Positions 26,390 to 35,000 of a stretch of DNA of 64,000 nucleotides are shown in pieces. A program made the position numbers and the translations under genes. Position 1 is the first letter of the stretch. The number at the start of each line of letters is the position of its first letter. The notes beneath the pieces were generated by a model, which was not told the origin of the DNA, searched no databases, and saw only the letters and a program-made list of their open reading frames with translations. Source of the stretch: Pantoea cypripedii (GTDB lineage: Bacteria; Pseudomonadota; Gammaproteobacteria; Enterobacterales; Enterobacteriaceae); NCBI RefSeq assembly GCF_011395035.1, contig NZ_CP024770.1, forward strand, positions 803,670-867,669, in the 5' to 3' direction.

Positions 26390-27153
26390 CACACGCGCTC
26401 CAGATGCACCAGGTTTTCCAGGCTGGCGACGATCTCGGTCAGACGCGGATCGTTTTCTTCCATCAGCCACTGCTGAACCGCTTCCGTACCCGCCGTCAGT
26501 TTGATGATGTAGTTGTCAGCAATCTGGCGTCCATAGCGATAGCCCGCCATGCGGCGGGCGGCCCGGTCAATACGCACGCGCAGCGGCTGAACCAGCTGCG
26601 GATGCAACAGCTGTGCGGGTTGCAGGTCCACGTCACTGGCCGGACGTGCATGGATTTTCTGCTCCAGCAGGCCGAGAGCCATCGCAAAACCGTACAAGGT
26701 GGCGGCGGGGGTAGGCGGGCAACCGGGAATATACACATCTACCGGCACGATCTTGTCGGTGCCGCCCCAGACGCAGTAAAGATCGTGAAAAATGCCGCCA
26801 CTGTTGCCGCAGGCACCATAGGAGATGCAGATTTTCGGGTCGGGCGCGGACTCCCAGGCGCGCAGCGCAGGTGCACGCATGGCACGGGTCACCGCTCCGG
26901 TAAACAACAAGATATCGGCATGGCGCGGTGAGGGAACCACCTTGATACCGAAACGTTCAGCATCAAAAATCGGTGTAAGGGTAGCGAAGATCTCGATTTC
27001 GCAGCCGTTGCAGCCGCCGCAGTCCACACGGTAAACATAGGCGGAGCGTTTGATTTTTTTCAGCAGCGACGCCTTCATGCGCGCAATGGACTCTTCCACT
27101 GGCATCGGTAGTGGTTGGCCCTGTTGATCGCGCGGACCGAGTAAATTATTCAT
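26389..27153 (-). CDS. hycG: Hydrogenase 3 small subunit HycG
   Basis: A 254-residue NuoB-like subunit that carries the [4Fe-4S] cluster next to the NiFe site. Cluster cysteines are seen in CGGCNGCEIE, YGACGNSGG and PGCPPTP. It passes electrons from HycF and HycB to HycE on the cytoplasmic face of the membrane arm. Start overlaps the hycF stop by 4 bp. No odd features. Confidence 0.95.
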   Translation of the reverse strand: MNNLLGPRDQQGQPLPMPVEESIARMKASLLKKIKRSAYVYRVDCGGCNGCEIEIFATLTPIFDAERFGIKVVPSPRHADILLFTGAVTRAMRAPALRAWESAPDPKICISYGACGNSGGIFHDLYCVWGGTDKIVPVDVYIPGCPPTPAATLYGFAMALGLLEQKIHARPASDVDLQPAQLLHPQLVQPLRVRIDRAARRMAGYRYGRQIADNYIIKLTAGTEAVQQWLMEENDPRLTEIVASLENLVHLERV

Positions 27154-27695
27154 CCGGTAATTCCTCTCAACTGGCGGGTGACCTCAATGCGTCCGGATGA
27201 GACCAGGCTGTGCTGGCGTTTACATTCCGGGCAGGTTTCGAAGGCGGCGCGACGGGTTTCTGCTCGGGTATCGCCGTTGTGCTGCAACAGCGCGATGGCG
27301 TAATCGATCTCTTTCTGCACGGCGAAAGGACGACCACAGTCGCGGCAGTGGCATAACGGGAAGCGCGCCTGTTGAAGCAAATCCGCTTTATTCCACACCG
27401 CCAACTCGTACTGCTGGGAAAGCCGGATGGCGGCCGTCGGGCAGACCTCTTCACAGCGACCACAGAAAATGCAGCGGCCGAGGTTAAAGCTCCACGCCAG
27501 CTCTCTGCTCGCCAGATCGGTTTCCACGCTTAACGCATTGGAAGGGCAGGCGTTCACGCAGGCGGCGCAGCCGATGCATTGCTGTGAATTATGCTCTGGC
27601 TTACCACGAAAATTGCTATCCACGCTGACGGGTTGCAGCGGGTAAGCGGTGGTGGCGACCCCGCCGCTGAGGGCTTTTTTGATAAAGGTAAACAT
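27150..27695 (-). CDS. hycF: Formate hydrogenlyase ferredoxin-like subunit HycF
   Basis: A 181-residue NuoI-like protein with two classic [4Fe-4S] motifs, CIGCAACVNACPSNA and CIFCGRCEEVCPTAA. Two further CxxC pairs in the C-terminal third (CHCRDC and CPEC) probably bind a metal such as iron or zinc, as in E. coli HycF. It links HycB to HycG within the complex. It starts 12 bp after hycE. Confidence 0.94.
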   Translation of the reverse strand: MFTFIKKALSGGVATTAYPLQPVSVDSNFRGKPEHNSQQCIGCAACVNACPSNALSVETDLASRELAWSFNLGRCIFCGRCEEVCPTAAIRLSQQYELAVWNKADLLQQARFPLCHCRDCGRPFAVQKEIDYAIALLQHNGDTRAETRRAAFETCPECKRQHSLVSSGRIEVTRQLRGITG

Positions 27696-27707
27696 GGTGG
27701 CTCCGGG

Positions 27708-29417
27708 CTATTTCAGCGGCGAATGGGTGCGCTCAATGCTGTAGCGCTCCAGTTCTTTGTAGGGCACGACCCTGGTTTTCTTGCGGCGCACATCCACCAC
27801 CGTCATGCGGTCGGTACAGGAGTAGCAAGGGTCGAGGCTGCCGATAATCAATGGCGCGTCAGAAACCGTATTGCCACGCAGCATATAGCGCAGGGTTGGC
27901 CAGTTGGCGTAGGTTGCCGCCCGGCAGCGCCAGCGATATAGCTTCTGGTTATCGCCGGTCATACTCCAGTGGATATCATCGCCGCGCGGCGCTTCAGAAA
28001 AACCGAGGGCAAAGCGATGGGGTATATAGGTAAAACCCTCCACCGCGAGGGGGCCGCCCGGCAAATTATCGAGACCGAAATCAATCATATTCAGCGCGGT
28101 AAACACTTCATTGATGCGCACTTTCAGGCGTGACAGCACATCACAACCGTCGAGGCTGTTGATCTGCATCGGCAGCAGGCCGTAGCCGACAAAGGGGTGA
28201 TCGACCCGGGTATCACGGGCATGACCGCTGGCGCGGACCATGGGGCCAACGTTACTAAAATCACGGGCGATTTGCGGATCGAGGCGGCCAATGCCGACGG
28301 TACGTGACTCAATATTGGGGGTGCTCAGCAGAATATCGGACAGATTCTGCACCTCACGGCGCATCTGCTGTGCCAGCTTACGGGTCTGGATCATGTCGTC
28401 TTTCAGCAGGTCGCGACGAATCCCGCCGATCAGGTTCAGGCCGTAGGTCTTGCGCGCGCCAGTCAGGATTTCCGCCATCTTCATCGACATTTCACGCACC
28501 CGGAAGAACTGCATAAACCCGGAGTCAAAACCGACAAAGTGGCAGGCAAGGCCGAGATTCAGCAGATGGCTGTGCAGGCGTTCCACTTCCAGCAGAATGG
28601 CGCGGATCATCTGGGCGCGTTCCGGCACCACAATCCCCATGGCGTTCTCAACCGAGGTGGTATATGCGGTGCTGTGGGCAAAGCCGCAGATGCCGCATAC
28701 GCGGTCAGAAAGGAATGTCACCTCGTTGTAACCCATGCGGGTTTCCGCCAGCTTTTCCATGCCGCGATGGATATAGAACAGACGATAATCGGCATCAATA
28801 ATGTTCTCGCCATCGACAAACAGGCGGAAATGACCGGGTTCATCGGAGGTGACGTGCAACGGGCCAATCGGCACCACATTGTTCTTGCTACTGCCCAGTT
28901 CATTGATGAACTCATAGGTTTCGCGGTCGGTGGTCGGGGCTGGACGCTGGCGATAATCCATGCTGTCCTTACGCAGCGGATAGAGATCGTCCGGCCAGTC
29001 ATCTGGCAGCACCAGACGGCGTTCATCCGGCAAACCAATCGGTTGCAAGCCATACATATCGCGCACTTCACGTTCGCCCCAGACGGCGGCAGGTACGCGT
29101 GGTGTCACTGACGGAAACTCAGGCTTATGGGCATCCACCAGCACCCGCACGGTGATCCAGCATTTGGTGCCACGTTCCATCGAAAGCACATAGTAGAGCG
29201 CGAAGCTGCCACACAGCGGGCGTTCATCATTACCGAACAGCACCGAGAGCCAGCCTCCCTGCTGGTAATACAACCACTCGACGATTTCCGGCAGCATGCC
29301 GAGTTTGACGGTGACGGTGATTTGATCACGCGTCTGCCAGCTTTCCTCGAGCACCGCGTGAGGAAATTGCTGATGCAGTGCGGCGAGATAGTGTTGGCCA
29401 ATTTTTTCTTCAGACAT
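27708..29417 (-). CDS. hycE: Hydrogenase 3 large subunit precursor HycE
   Basis: A 569-residue NiFe subunit that reduces protons to H2. The N-terminal ~170 residues form a NuoC-like domain; the remainder is NuoD-like. Both nickel-ligand pairs are intact: RVCGICG and CYSCTDRM. The C-terminal tail after MTVVDVR is 32 residues long and is the piece that HycI removes after nickel insertion, as in E. coli. Cytoplasmic side of the inner membrane, in complex with HycG, HycD and HycC. Confidence 0.96.
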   Translation of the reverse strand: MSEEKIGQHYLAALHQQFPHAVLEESWQTRDQITVTVKLGMLPEIVEWLYYQQGGWLSVLFGNDERPLCGSFALYYVLSMERGTKCWITVRVLVDAHKPEFPSVTPRVPAAVWGEREVRDMYGLQPIGLPDERRLVLPDDWPDDLYPLRKDSMDYRQRPAPTTDRETYEFINELGSSKNNVVPIGPLHVTSDEPGHFRLFVDGENIIDADYRLFYIHRGMEKLAETRMGYNEVTFLSDRVCGICGFAHSTAYTTSVENAMGIVVPERAQMIRAILLEVERLHSHLLNLGLACHFVGFDSGFMQFFRVREMSMKMAEILTGARKTYGLNLIGGIRRDLLKDDMIQTRKLAQQMRREVQNLSDILLSTPNIESRTVGIGRLDPQIARDFSNVGPMVRASGHARDTRVDHPFVGYGLLPMQINSLDGCDVLSRLKVRINEVFTALNMIDFGLDNLPGGPLAVEGFTYIPHRFALGFSEAPRGDDIHWSMTGDNQKLYRWRCRAATYANWPTLRYMLRGNTVSDAPLIIGSLDPCYSCTDRMTVVDVRRKKTRVVPYKELERYSIERTHSPLK

Positions 29418-29435
29418 GGATAAAATTCTCTTTAA

Positions 29436-30362
29436 TCACGCCGCCAGCAAGGAGACGAAAGCTAAAAATGCAATACCAAAACCGGCCCAGGTGATGCGCG
29501 AGGTATCGAGCATCCGCAGGCGTGCCATGCTGTTTTCAAACAGCGCGATAATCAGCACTCCCGCCAGCAGCTTGACGATGGCCAGCAGTACGGCGAGTAC
29601 CAGCCCGCCCCAGCTGAACATCATCATTTGTCCCCAGGGCAGAAACACGCCGACAAACATTTGCAGCACCACCAGCTGTTTCAGTGAGATGCCCCATTTC
29701 ATGATGGCAAAGCCGGCACCGCTGTATTCAGAGAGCGGTCCTTCCTGCAATTCCTGCTCGGCTTCTGCCAGGTCAAACGGCAGTTTGCCCATTTCGATAA
29801 AGGTGGCGAAGGCACAGGCCGCAAGGGCCAGTACCAGCGTCAGGCTATGCGCGACCGGCCAGGTATGGAGGGTGAGGGCGATATTGCTGATATGTGTGCT
29901 GCCAGCGACCTGAGCGGCAACCCACAATCCGAGCAGTAAAATCGGTTCCACCAGTACGCCGAGCATCGCTTCACGGCTGGCACCAATGCCAGTAAACGGA
30001 CTGCCGGTATCTAATCCGGCAATAGCGAAGAAGAAGCGAGCAATGGCGAACAGATAGATTAACGTGACGATGTCACCTAATGGCGGCAGTGGCGAGGCCA
30101 GAGTGACCACCGGCAGAGTCGTGGCGATGGTCAGCATCACGCCAACCATCACCAGCGGCATCAGGCGGAATACCCAGCCGGAAGCGGCAGGCGCTACGCT
30201 CTGGCGTCCCAGCAGTTTGCGCAGATCGCGATACTCCTGAAGCACGCCGGGCCCCCGACGATTATGCAGACGGGCGCGGGCCACGCGGGTGACACCAGAT
30301 AGCAGCGGCGCGATAAAAAACAGCACCAGAGCCTGGATCAGGGCAAATAAAAACGTTGTCAT
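29436..30362 (-). CDS. hycD: Formate hydrogenlyase membrane subunit HycD
   Basis: A 308-residue NuoH-like integral membrane protein with about eight helices. The conserved acidic loop FATFIEMGKLPFDLAEAEQE, with the following LQEGPLSEYSG, is present and is the contact region with the soluble arm. It anchors HycE/HycG together with HycC. Gap to hycC is 9 bp. Confidence 0.95.
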   Translation of the reverse strand: MTTFLFALIQALVLFFIAPLLSGVTRVARARLHNRRGPGVLQEYRDLRKLLGRQSVAPAASGWVFRLMPLVMVGVMLTIATTLPVVTLASPLPPLGDIVTLIYLFAIARFFFAIAGLDTGSPFTGIGASREAMLGVLVEPILLLGLWVAAQVAGSTHISNIALTLHTWPVAHSLTLVLALAACAFATFIEMGKLPFDLAEAEQELQEGPLSEYSGAGFAIMKWGISLKQLVVLQMFVGVFLPWGQMMMFSWGGLVLAVLLAIVKLLAGVLIIALFENSMARLRMLDTSRITWAGFGIAFLAFVSLLAA

Positions 30363-30371
30363 GTTAGCTCC

Positions 30372-32180
30372 TCAGGCAATGACTGCGACCAGCAAAATCG
30401 CCAGTTCAATGAACGCCAGGCGACGGAAGCATCCGGCAAGCCACTCTCCACGCCAACCCGATATCCATTTGCCCGGATTCAGGGTGCGGCGCAGGCGCAG
30501 CAGCGGTGCAAAGGCGGCTTTTACCGGCTGGGCGAAACCTGTGGCGGTAATCACCATCGCCTGCTCATGATCGTAACCACACACCCAGGCTGCGCCGCGC
30601 GAACGGTTCGGTAAGCGGTCACCGCGCAGGATGATCATCAGGATGAATGGCAGCAGTGGGGTGGCGATCAATAGCAGGGCGATCATCGGCTGGGATAGCG
30701 AGGTTTGTGCGGTTTGCAGCGGCAGCGGAACAGCCTGCCGCAACAACGGCAGCAGCCAGGGCGCGGCGACACCGGCCACAATGCAGCACAGTGCCAGCAC
30801 AGCGACGCAGAAATTCATCAGCCAGGGCGCGGCCTCAGCGGTTGCAGCCTGTGAGGTACGGGGTGCGCCGAGGAAGGTCACGCCATAGACTTTCGCCATA
30901 CACATCACCGCCAGCGCACCGGTAATCGCCAGCCCAACGGCCAGCAGCGGCCCAATCAGGCGAGCAATAAACGGTGGCAGGCTGCCAAGGTGGAAGAAAG
31001 CCTGATAGATCACCCATTCCCCGGCAAAGCCATTCAGCGGCGGCAACGCTGCCATCGCCATCAGACCGGTCAGCATCGCCAGTGAAATCAGCGGCATCCG
31101 CTTGCCGATCCCACCGAGTTTTTCAATATCGAGATGACCGGTGCGAAACCATACTGCACCCGCGCCGAGCAGCAGCGTGGTTTTGAACAGGCTATGGTTG
31201 AACAGATGGTACAGACCACCGGCCATGCCGAGTGCCGTCAGCACCGGTTCGTTAAGCGCCATCCCCGTCAGACCACAACCCAGCCCGAGCAGGATAATGC
31301 CGATGTTTTCCAGCGAGTGGTAAGCCAGCAGGCGCTGGATATTGTGTTCCATCAGCGCATATAGCCCACCGATAAACGCCGTCACCATGCCCAGCACCAG
31401 GATCAGCACCCCCCACCACAGCGGCAGAACATCACTGAGTAGCGAAAAACTCATGATGCCGTACAGTCCGATCTTCAGTACCACGGCAGAAAACAGCGCC
31501 GCAGCCGGGGCCGGAGCATTGGCATGTGCCAGCGGCACCCAGCCGTGCAGCGGGATAATGCCCGCCAGCAAACCAAAGCCGAGCAGCCCGGCAATCAGCA
31601 CCAGCGGCGAAAGCGGCGTACCATGCAGCGCGAGGCGTAGTTCGCTAAAGCTGAGGGTGCCGTATTGCTGCCACAGCAGGTAGCAGGCCAGCACCAGTAA
31701 CAGGGTGCCGAGGCGTCCAAGGGCAAACCACAGCTGGCCGGACTGGCGGCAGCCGGTGAGAAAGTAGCCTGCCAGTGAGACGATCTCTGCCATCAGCACC
31801 AGGGTCGCGAAGTTATCGGCCACCAGTGCGGCCACGCTGGCAGCAAGGATCAGATTGATCAGCAACCCGTTTGCCTTAATGGCGTGATGACGGTGCCAGG
31901 CGATGTTAAACAGCGAGATAAACAGGCCGCAGGCTGCCACCGTTACCAGCCACACCGCATTGAAAGCGTTGAGCTGCAGCTGCCAGTGCCAGAGGGTGGC
32001 GGTGCCGCTGAACCCGGTCAAACCCTGTATACCTGCCGCCAGCAGCAGCGCGCAACATAGCGCGCCGCCCGCTCCGGCAAGAAACCCGCTGAGCGGGCGG
32101 GCCGTGGCGGTGATCCCCGCCAGTAGCGCGCTGGCCAGCAAACCCGGCAGCGCCCAGTGAATCAGAACCAATGCATTCAT
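30372..32180 (-). CDS. hycC: Formate hydrogenlyase antiporter-like subunit HycC
   Basis: A 602-residue NuoL/MrpA-like membrane protein with about fifteen helices. Conserved charged helix residues seen in proton-channel subunits appear in LVLMAEIVSLAGYFLTG and the Lys/His helix LYHLFNHSLFKTTLLLGAG. It forms the membrane arm with HycD; whether hydrogen production here drives ion pumping is unknown. Its ATG overlaps the hycB stop (ATGA). Confidence 0.95.
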   Translation of the reverse strand: MNALVLIHWALPGLLASALLAGITATARPLSGFLAGAGGALCCALLLAAGIQGLTGFSGTATLWHWQLQLNAFNAVWLVTVAACGLFISLFNIAWHRHHAIKANGLLINLILAASVAALVADNFATLVLMAEIVSLAGYFLTGCRQSGQLWFALGRLGTLLLVLACYLLWQQYGTLSFSELRLALHGTPLSPLVLIAGLLGFGLLAGIIPLHGWVPLAHANAPAPAAALFSAVVLKIGLYGIMSFSLLSDVLPLWWGVLILVLGMVTAFIGGLYALMEHNIQRLLAYHSLENIGIILLGLGCGLTGMALNEPVLTALGMAGGLYHLFNHSLFKTTLLLGAGAVWFRTGHLDIEKLGGIGKRMPLISLAMLTGLMAMAALPPLNGFAGEWVIYQAFFHLGSLPPFIARLIGPLLAVGLAITGALAVMCMAKVYGVTFLGAPRTSQAATAEAAPWLMNFCVAVLALCCIVAGVAAPWLLPLLRQAVPLPLQTAQTSLSQPMIALLLIATPLLPFILMIILRGDRLPNRSRGAAWVCGYDHEQAMVITATGFAQPVKAAFAPLLRLRRTLNPGKWISGWRGEWLAGCFRRLAFIELAILLVAVIA

Positions 32181-32782
32181 TTTCTTGCCTCTGGCTGGCT
32201 GAACAGACTCAGGTCGCCGAGCGTCACCCCAAGGCTTAACTCGCGCTTGCGCTGACTGGCGATAGCGATGTCGCTGTTATCGACCAGGCGCAGTGCCTTG
32301 GTCGGACAGGTGCGTACACAGGCCGGGCCGCTTTCATCGAAGCTGCACAGATCGCACTTCACCGCCACGGCACGCACACCGGGTACCCAGTCCAGCAACG
32401 TGCTGACGCTGGCCGGGTCCGGGGGGGCCGGAGGGGCTTTGGTGCTATGGACATTGGCGGGAATATGCACCGGGCGGCTGCCGGAAAATTCAATGGCACC
32501 AAACGGGCAGGCAATGCCACACAGTTTGCAGCTGACGCACAGGTTGGCATTCAGCTGTATTGCGCCATCCTGCCGGGTGATGGCATTCACCGGGCAGACG
32601 CCAGCACAGGGCGCGTCTTCGCAGTGACGGCACAGCTGTGGGGCCGATTCATCCCGGTTGCGCATGACTCGCAGGCGTGGCTGGGATTGCAAACCTTGCA
32701 AGCGGTGTGCCTCGGCACAGGCCGCTTCGCAGGTATGGCAACCAATACATAATTTTGAATCAGCGATTACAAAACGGTTCAC
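32177..32782 (-). CDS. hycB: Formate hydrogenlyase iron-sulfur subunit HycB
   Basis: A 201-residue polyferredoxin that accepts electrons from FdhF. Four [4Fe-4S] motifs are visible: CIGCHTCEAAC, CRHCEDAPCAGVCP, CVSCKLCGIACP and CDLC...CVRTCP. The start is GTG at 32782 (protein begins MNRFVIADSKLC), matching E. coli HycB. The frame is open upstream to 32920 but that part has no similarity. It is a paralogue of HydN. Confidence 0.94.
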   Translation of the reverse strand: MNRFVIADSKLCIGCHTCEAACAEAHRLQGLQSQPRLRVMRNRDESAPQLCRHCEDAPCAGVCPVNAITRQDGAIQLNANLCVSCKLCGIACPFGAIEFSGSRPVHIPANVHSTKAPPAPPDPASVSTLLDWVPGVRAVAVKCDLCSFDESGPACVRTCPTKALRLVDNSDIAIASQRKRELSLGVTLGDLSLFSQPEARK

Positions 32783-32870
32783 CAACAGGTTCCTCAGGTG
32801 ACAGTCGTCATTTTTGACGAATCCATGCCGATATCCTGCCGCTTCGACAGTTTTCGACACCCAGCGTGAC

Positions 32871-33323
32871 TCACACAACGGCGCGTTGCAGCTGCTCCAG
32901 CGACACCGGCGTGTTTTCATGCACCGCGAGATAAAGGCTGTCGTAAACCGGGCGGATCAGGTCAAGGTAATGGGCGAGTACCTGTTCGCGGTCGCGATTG
33001 CTGAAACGGTGGTCCACGCTGCCTTCTTCGTTAATGTTTGCTTTAGCAATCATGATGTTATCGCCACCCTCTGGCAGTTCGAGATGATACTCAATGCTGT
33101 GGCTGTTAAAGCCTTCGCCAGGCCGGATATGGATCACGAAGTGATCAAACAGGAAGAAGCGCAGTTCATCGTTCGGGCTGGAAGCCACGGTGTGATATAG
33201 CCTGGCTTTTGCCAGCGTAATCCCCTGAGTCAGGGTATTGCCGTACAGCTTCCACTGGGCCTGCAGGCGTTGATGCTTGTCGGCGATGTATTCTGCTTTT
33301 TCACTCAGTTCCCTAATGTCCAT
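32871..33323 (-). CDS. hycA: Formate hydrogenlyase regulatory protein HycA
   Basis: A 150-residue protein similar to E. coli HycA (IRELSEKAEYIADKHQRLQ, FNSHSIEYHLELPEG, NRDREQVLAHYLDLI). HycA antagonises activation of the hyc and hyp promoters by FhlA, giving negative feedback. It is the first gene of the hyc operon, 38 bp downstream of the sigma-54 promoter candidate, and is transcribed divergently from hypA. Confidence 0.92.
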   Translation of the reverse strand: MDIRELSEKAEYIADKHQRLQAQWKLYGNTLTQGITLAKARLYHTVASSPNDELRFFLFDHFVIHIRPGEGFNSHSIEYHLELPEGGDNIMIAKANINEEGSVDHRFSNRDREQVLAHYLDLIRPVYDSLYLAVHENTPVSLEQLQRAVV

Positions 33324-33360
33324 CTTTGTTTCACTCTTTATTGTGCTGATATCCCCTTAA

Positions 33361-33377
33361 GGCATGTTTCGTGCCAT
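33361..33377 (-). promoter_or_regulatory. Sigma-54 promoter of the hyc operon
   Basis: The minus strand reads ATGGCACGAAACATGCC: a -24 element TGGCACGA and a -12 element ATGC with the required GG and GC spaced for sigma-54. It lies 38 bp upstream of the hycA ATG. E. coli hyc is also transcribed by sigma-54 with FhlA. Confidence 0.82.
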
Positions 33378-33436
33378 GTTTTTAACTTATTGTATTAAAT
33401 GGAAAATAATATTTTCCCTGCCCGTGTTCGCCGAAA

Positions 33437-33463
33437 GTGACGTGTCATTTCGTCATCTTTGCC
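33437..33463. promoter_or_regulatory. Candidate FhlA binding region between hycA and hypA
   Basis: The stretch GTGACGTGTCATTTCGTCAT holds a partial dyad (GACG...CGTC) of the kind found in FhlA activation sites. It lies between the two divergent sigma-54 promoters, so it could serve both. Exact site boundaries are inferred. Confidence 0.45.
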
Positions 33464-33481
33464 ATCCCTGTGACGCTCTGC

Positions 33482-33498
33482 CTGGCATCGTCCTTGCA
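33482..33498 (+). promoter_or_regulatory. Sigma-54 promoter of the hyp operon
   Basis: CTGGCATCGTCCTTGCA has the -24 TGGCA and -12 TTGCA elements at the right spacing, 32 bp upstream of the hypA ATG. It matches the arrangement of the E. coli hyp promoter. Confidence 0.85.
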
Positions 33499-33530
33499 TT
33501 ACCCGCTTTAGTTAACCCCGGAGTTGAAAC

Positions 33531-33893
33531 ATGCACGAAATAACGCTTTGCCAGCGTGCAGTCGAACTGATTGAAACCCATGCGCGACAACATGCCGCCC
33601 GTCGCGTCACGGGCGTCTGGCTTGAGGTCGGTGCGTTTTCCTGCGTTGAAACCAGCGCGATGACGTTCTGTTTTGAACTGGCGTGCCGCGGCACGCTGGC
33701 AGAAGGCTGCGAGCTGCATCTTCATCAGCAGGAAGCGGAGTGCTGGTGCCATGCCTGTCAGGTATACGTCACCTTACTGACTCAACGGGTCAGACGATGT
33801 CCGCAGTGCGGTGGCAGTGAGCTGCGCATCGTGGCAGACGATGGTGTGCAGATTAAGCGGCTGGAAATTGATCAGGAGATAAATCATGTGTAG
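33531..33893 (+). CDS. hypA: Nickel metallochaperone HypA
   Basis: A 120-residue protein that delivers nickel to the hydrogenase large subunit together with HypB. The N-terminal nickel ligand His2 is present (MHEITLCQRA) and the zinc site is formed by CHAC and CPQC in the C-terminal half. Very similar to E. coli HypA. It is first in the hypABCDE operon; its stop overlaps the hypB start by 8 bp. Confidence 0.95.
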   Translation: MHEITLCQRAVELIETHARQHAARRVTGVWLEVGAFSCVETSAMTFCFELACRGTLAEGCELHLHQQEAECWCHACQVYVTLLTQRVRRCPQCGGSELRIVADDGVQIKRLEIDQEINHV

Positions 33894-34749
33894 TACCTGC
33901 GGTTGCGGCGAAGGCAACCGGTATATCGAAGGGGATGAGCACAACCCACATTCGGCCTTTCGCAGTGCGCCTTTCGCGTCTGTTTCTCGCCCGGCGCAGC
34001 CCATCACTGGCGTGAAATTCGCCCCCTCGGTGGGTAAGCAGGGTGACCTGCATTATGGCCACGGCGTAGCAGGCACCCACGCGCCGGGTATCACCCAGCG
34101 CAGGATGCTGGAAATAGAACTCGATGTGCTGGACAAAAACCAACAGCTGGCGACTTATAACCGCGCGCAGTTCGCGGCACAGCGTCAGCTGGCGCTGAAT
34201 CTGGTTTCCAGCCCCGGTTCCGGTAAAACCACGCTGCTGACTGAAACCTTGCTGCGGTTGCAGGGCCGTGTTTCCTGTGCCGTGATTGAAGGGGATCAGC
34301 AGACGGTGAATGACGCCGCGCGTATCCGCGCCACCGGTACGCCTGCGATTCAGGTCAACACCGGGAAAGGTTGCCATCTTGATGCCCAGATGATCCGTGA
34401 TGCAATGCTGCGCCTGCCGCTGGCCGCAGATGGCGTGTTGTTTATTGAGAATGTCGGCAACCTGGTGTGTCCGGCGGGATTTGATCTGGGAGAACGTCAT
34501 AAAGTGGCGGTGCTTTCGGTCACCGAAGGTGAAGACAAGCCGCTGAAATACAAATATATGTTCGCTGCCGCATCGTTGATGCTGCTGAACAAAATCGATC
34601 TGCTGCCTTATTTACAGTTCGATGTGGCGAAGTGCCTGGCTTATGCCCGTGAAGTCAATCCGGACATTAAAATCATCTGCCTTTCCGCGACCAGCGGTGC
34701 CGGAATGGATGAGTGGATTGACTGGCTGGAGGCGGAACGATGTGCATAG
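33886..34749 (+). CDS. hypB: Nickel-inserting GTPase HypB
   Basis: A 287-residue SIMIBI-class GTPase for nickel insertion. The N-terminal high-affinity nickel site CSTCGCGEGN is present (E. coli CTTCGCG type) but there is no His-rich storage stretch. The P-loop is SSPGSGKTTLL, followed by the G-site motif CAVIEGDQQT and switch II ENVGNLVCP; NKIDLL provides base recognition. It overlaps both hypA and hypC. Confidence 0.95.
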   Translation: MCSTCGCGEGNRYIEGDEHNPHSAFRSAPFASVSRPAQPITGVKFAPSVGKQGDLHYGHGVAGTHAPGITQRRMLEIELDVLDKNQQLATYNRAQFAAQRQLALNLVSSPGSGKTTLLTETLLRLQGRVSCAVIEGDQQTVNDAARIRATGTPAIQVNTGKGCHLDAQMIRDAMLRLPLAADGVLFIENVGNLVCPAGFDLGERHKVAVLSVTEGEDKPLKYKYMFAAASLMLLNKIDLLPYLQFDVAKCLAYAREVNPDIKIICLSATSGAGMDEWIDWLEAERCA

Positions 34750-35000
34750 GGATCCCCGGACAAATTGTCGCGCGCGAGGCCGATGGTAGCGCCAGAGTGG
34801 ATGTTTGTGGCGTACAGCGCGATGTCAATCTGGCACTGGTGGGAGAGGCTAGCGTTGGCCAGTGGGTATTGGTGCATGTCGGTTTTGCCATGAGCGTGAT
34901 TGATGAAGCAGAAGCCCGCGACACCCTGGATGCGCTGCAAAACATGTTTGAGGTGGAACCGGACGTGGGTGCATTGCTTTATGGCGAGGAGCGCGGCTGA
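34740..35000 (+). CDS. hypC: Hydrogenase chaperone HypC
   Basis: An 86-residue chaperone that carries the iron-cyanide-carbonyl moiety with HypD and delivers it to pre-HycE. The essential N-terminal Cys2 (MCIGIPGQIV) and the conserved LVHVGFAM segment are present. It overlaps hypB by 10 bp, and its stop overlaps the hypD ATG by one base. Confidence 0.94.
   Translation: MCIGIPGQIVAREADGSARVDVCGVQRDVNLALVGEASVGQWVLVHVGFAMSVIDEAEARDTLDALQNMFEVEPDVGALLYGEERG

Noticed and set aside
33853..34500. Minus-strand 215-codon frame opposite hypB
   Set aside because: hypB is unambiguous with all GTPase motifs; the antisense frame has no ribosome site or similarity.
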